This document shows, piece by piece, positions 20,856 to 21,678 of a DNA stretch of 21,678 nt. The notes beneath the pieces were generated by a model. The model saw only the letters and a list, made by a program, of their open reading frames with translations. It did no database searches and had not been told where the DNA came from. The stretch is from positions 1-21,678 of the forward strand of contig JBOGGX010000113.1 in NCBI GenBank assembly GCA_050744245.1. The letters are read 5' to 3'. The DNA is from JBOGGX01 sp050744245. Lineage in GTDB: Bacteria > Actinomycetota > Acidimicrobiia > Acidimicrobiales > JBOGGX01. The position numbers and the translations under genes were made by a program. Numbering within the stretch: position 1 is the first letter of the stretch; every line of letters starts with the position of its first letter.

Positions 20856-21174
20856 CGCTTGCAACACCCCCGCGTGCCGAGCGTGGGACACACGCTCAAA
20901 TCGGCGCCCAGTGGACCCGTCGCCCGAGTCGGTCCAGGCCGTTTGCACAGCCTGCTAGGCCTTGCGCACCCCCTTCGCCAGAACCGGCAGCTGCCGGTCG
21001 CTGAAGTACCTCTTTTGCCCAGAAGTGACCAGGAAGTGCCCGCATCCTGTCCTTGAGTGCCCCCCGGAGCGCCCTTAGGTTCTCGCACGGACCGTGGCGT
21101 GTCAACTGCCGGGTGTCCAGATTCGCACTCGTTCCGTAATGCCATCAGTACAGAGCACCTATAAGGGGGGAGCT
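20856..21174. other. 319-bp divergent intergenic region with GAAGT repeats
   Basis: This separates the OmpR-type gene from the secreted protease-like gene. GAAGT recurs at 21003-21007, 21022-21026 and 21033-21037, the last two as AGAAGTGACC and AGGAAGTGCC with an 11-bp period, the spacing OmpR-family regulators favour. TATAAG at 21160-21165 is a possible -10, but it lies very close to the GGGGGGAG ribosome site (21165-21172). No gene is convincing here apart from possible N-terminal extensions of the OmpR-type protein. Confidence 0.4.
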
Positions 21175-21678
21175 TTGTCACACTCACGAGGCACGCGTAG
21201 TTCGCCGCGGGGCGCACCATGGCGTGCATCCCGCGTCATCGCGTCCGTCACCGTCCTGCTCGCGTTTCTCGGACTCCTGCCGCTCGCCGCGGCGGCCCAG
21301 AGCGCCGAGGGAACCAACCAACCAAGCGCACCCGTCGAGGCCGCGGTCACCGATGCGATCGGCACCGATGGCACCGCTGACTTCTGGGTGCTGTTCGATG
21401 CCCGGGCGGACCTGAGCGCGGCCTACGGCATCTCGGACTGGGCGGCGCGGGGCCAGTACGTCTATGACCAGTTGACCGCGACCGCGAGCGAGAGCCAGGC
21501 CGGACTCAGGGCCGAGCTGACGTCGCGAGGGGTGCAGCACGAGGCCTTCCACATCGTCAACGCGATCCGCCTGACCGGCGCCGACCAGAGCGTTCTCGAC
21601 CTGGCCCGGTCGGGGGCGGGTGTGGCGGAGATCGTTGCGCCGCGTGCCTATGCGGTGCCCGACCCGATTGTGGAGGCG
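21175..21678 (+). CDS. secreted subtilase (S8) precursor, N-terminal part
   Basis: The frame is open for 168 codons to the window edge, so the gene is partial. The first 42 residues form a signal peptide: a basic start (RGTRSSPRGAPWRASR), the hydrophobic core VIASVTVLLAFLGLLPLAA, and a likely cleavage after AAA before QSAEG. Then come DFWVLFDARADLSAAYG, DWAARGQYVYDQLTATA, LRAELTSRGV and FHIVNAIRLTG, which resemble the inhibitor I9-like propeptide of actinobacterial S8 serine peptidases. The Asp-His-Ser catalytic domain lies beyond the window. TTG 21175 is preferred because GGGGGGAG ends just upstream. No other start fits the signal peptide. Confidence 0.7.
   Translation, partial: MSHSRGTRSSPRGAPWRASRVIASVTVLLAFLGLLPLAAAAQSAEGTNQPSAPVEAAVTDAIGTDGTADFWVLFDARADLSAAYGISDWAARGQYVYDQLTATASESQAGLRAELTSRGVQHEAFHIVNAIRLTGADQSVLDLARSGAGVAEIVAPRAYAVPDPIVEA

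Overview
The window reads as very GC-rich chromosomal DNA from an actinobacterium. The markers are a WhiB protein next to a PdtaS-type kinase, DUF3090 and SCO1664-family proteins, a DUF3107 protein, a paired ArsA-like ATPase set, and short -10 boxes placed directly at start codons. A lineage such as Acidimicrobiia is my guess from general protein flavour, not a proven assignment. I see no rRNA, tRNA, CRISPR, phage or intact insertion sequence.

Layout. 1-1325: DUF3090 and SCO1664-family genes (+), behind a GC-rich dispersed repeat. 1347-4899 (-): etfB-etfA, then a D-arabinono-1,4-lactone oxidase-like flavoenzyme overlapping a small protein built from five exact 19-residue DxDGDG repeats. 4973-5884 (+): a diacylglycerol/sphingosine-kinase-like protein. 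6006-8733 (-): doxX, patatin-like hydrolase and FAD ferredoxin reductase in a tightly overlapping operon that ends in a decayed GTP cyclohydrolase I gene. A cysteine-rich HTH regulator diverges from this operon (8840-9724, +). 10114-11907: whiB and pdtaS converge as in Mycobacterium tuberculosis (Rv3219/Rv3220c), with a perfect CRP-type box upstream of whiB. 12060-13788 (+): two small unknown proteins, a HAD-like hydrolase and a frameshifted short-chain dehydrogenase. 13789-17458 (-): mrp, DUF3107 and two ArsA/Get3-like ATPases. 17479-19354 (+): a SufR-like regulator overlapping a cysteine desulfurase, divergent from mrp across only 20 bp. 19330-20219: an AtuA-related small protein and a histidine phosphatase. 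20334-20855 (-): an OmpR-type DNA-binding protein. 21175-end (+): the N-terminus of a secreted subtilase-like protein.

How the genes work together. The clearest module is iron-sulfur metabolism: Mrp (Fe-S carrier ATPase), a SufR-like regulator with three candidate cluster cysteines, and a cysteine desulfurase. WhiB and the first HTH regulator are also probable Fe-S or metal sensors, so three redox-type sensors lie within about 10 kb. The etfBA pair and the ferredoxin reductase are electron-transfer genes.

Non-coding structure is unusually informative. There are two copies of a 54-bp element containing a 36-bp palindrome, two copies of a ~78-bp GC-rich element placed just before start codons, and several promoters with an apparently leaderless layout. 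One ArsA gene has no usual start codon before its P-loop. I did not find a clear new defence or biosynthetic system. The best candidates for something undescribed are the doxX-patatin-reductase operon with its divergent sensor, the 19-residue-repeat protein, and the symmetric mrp/sufR promoter.
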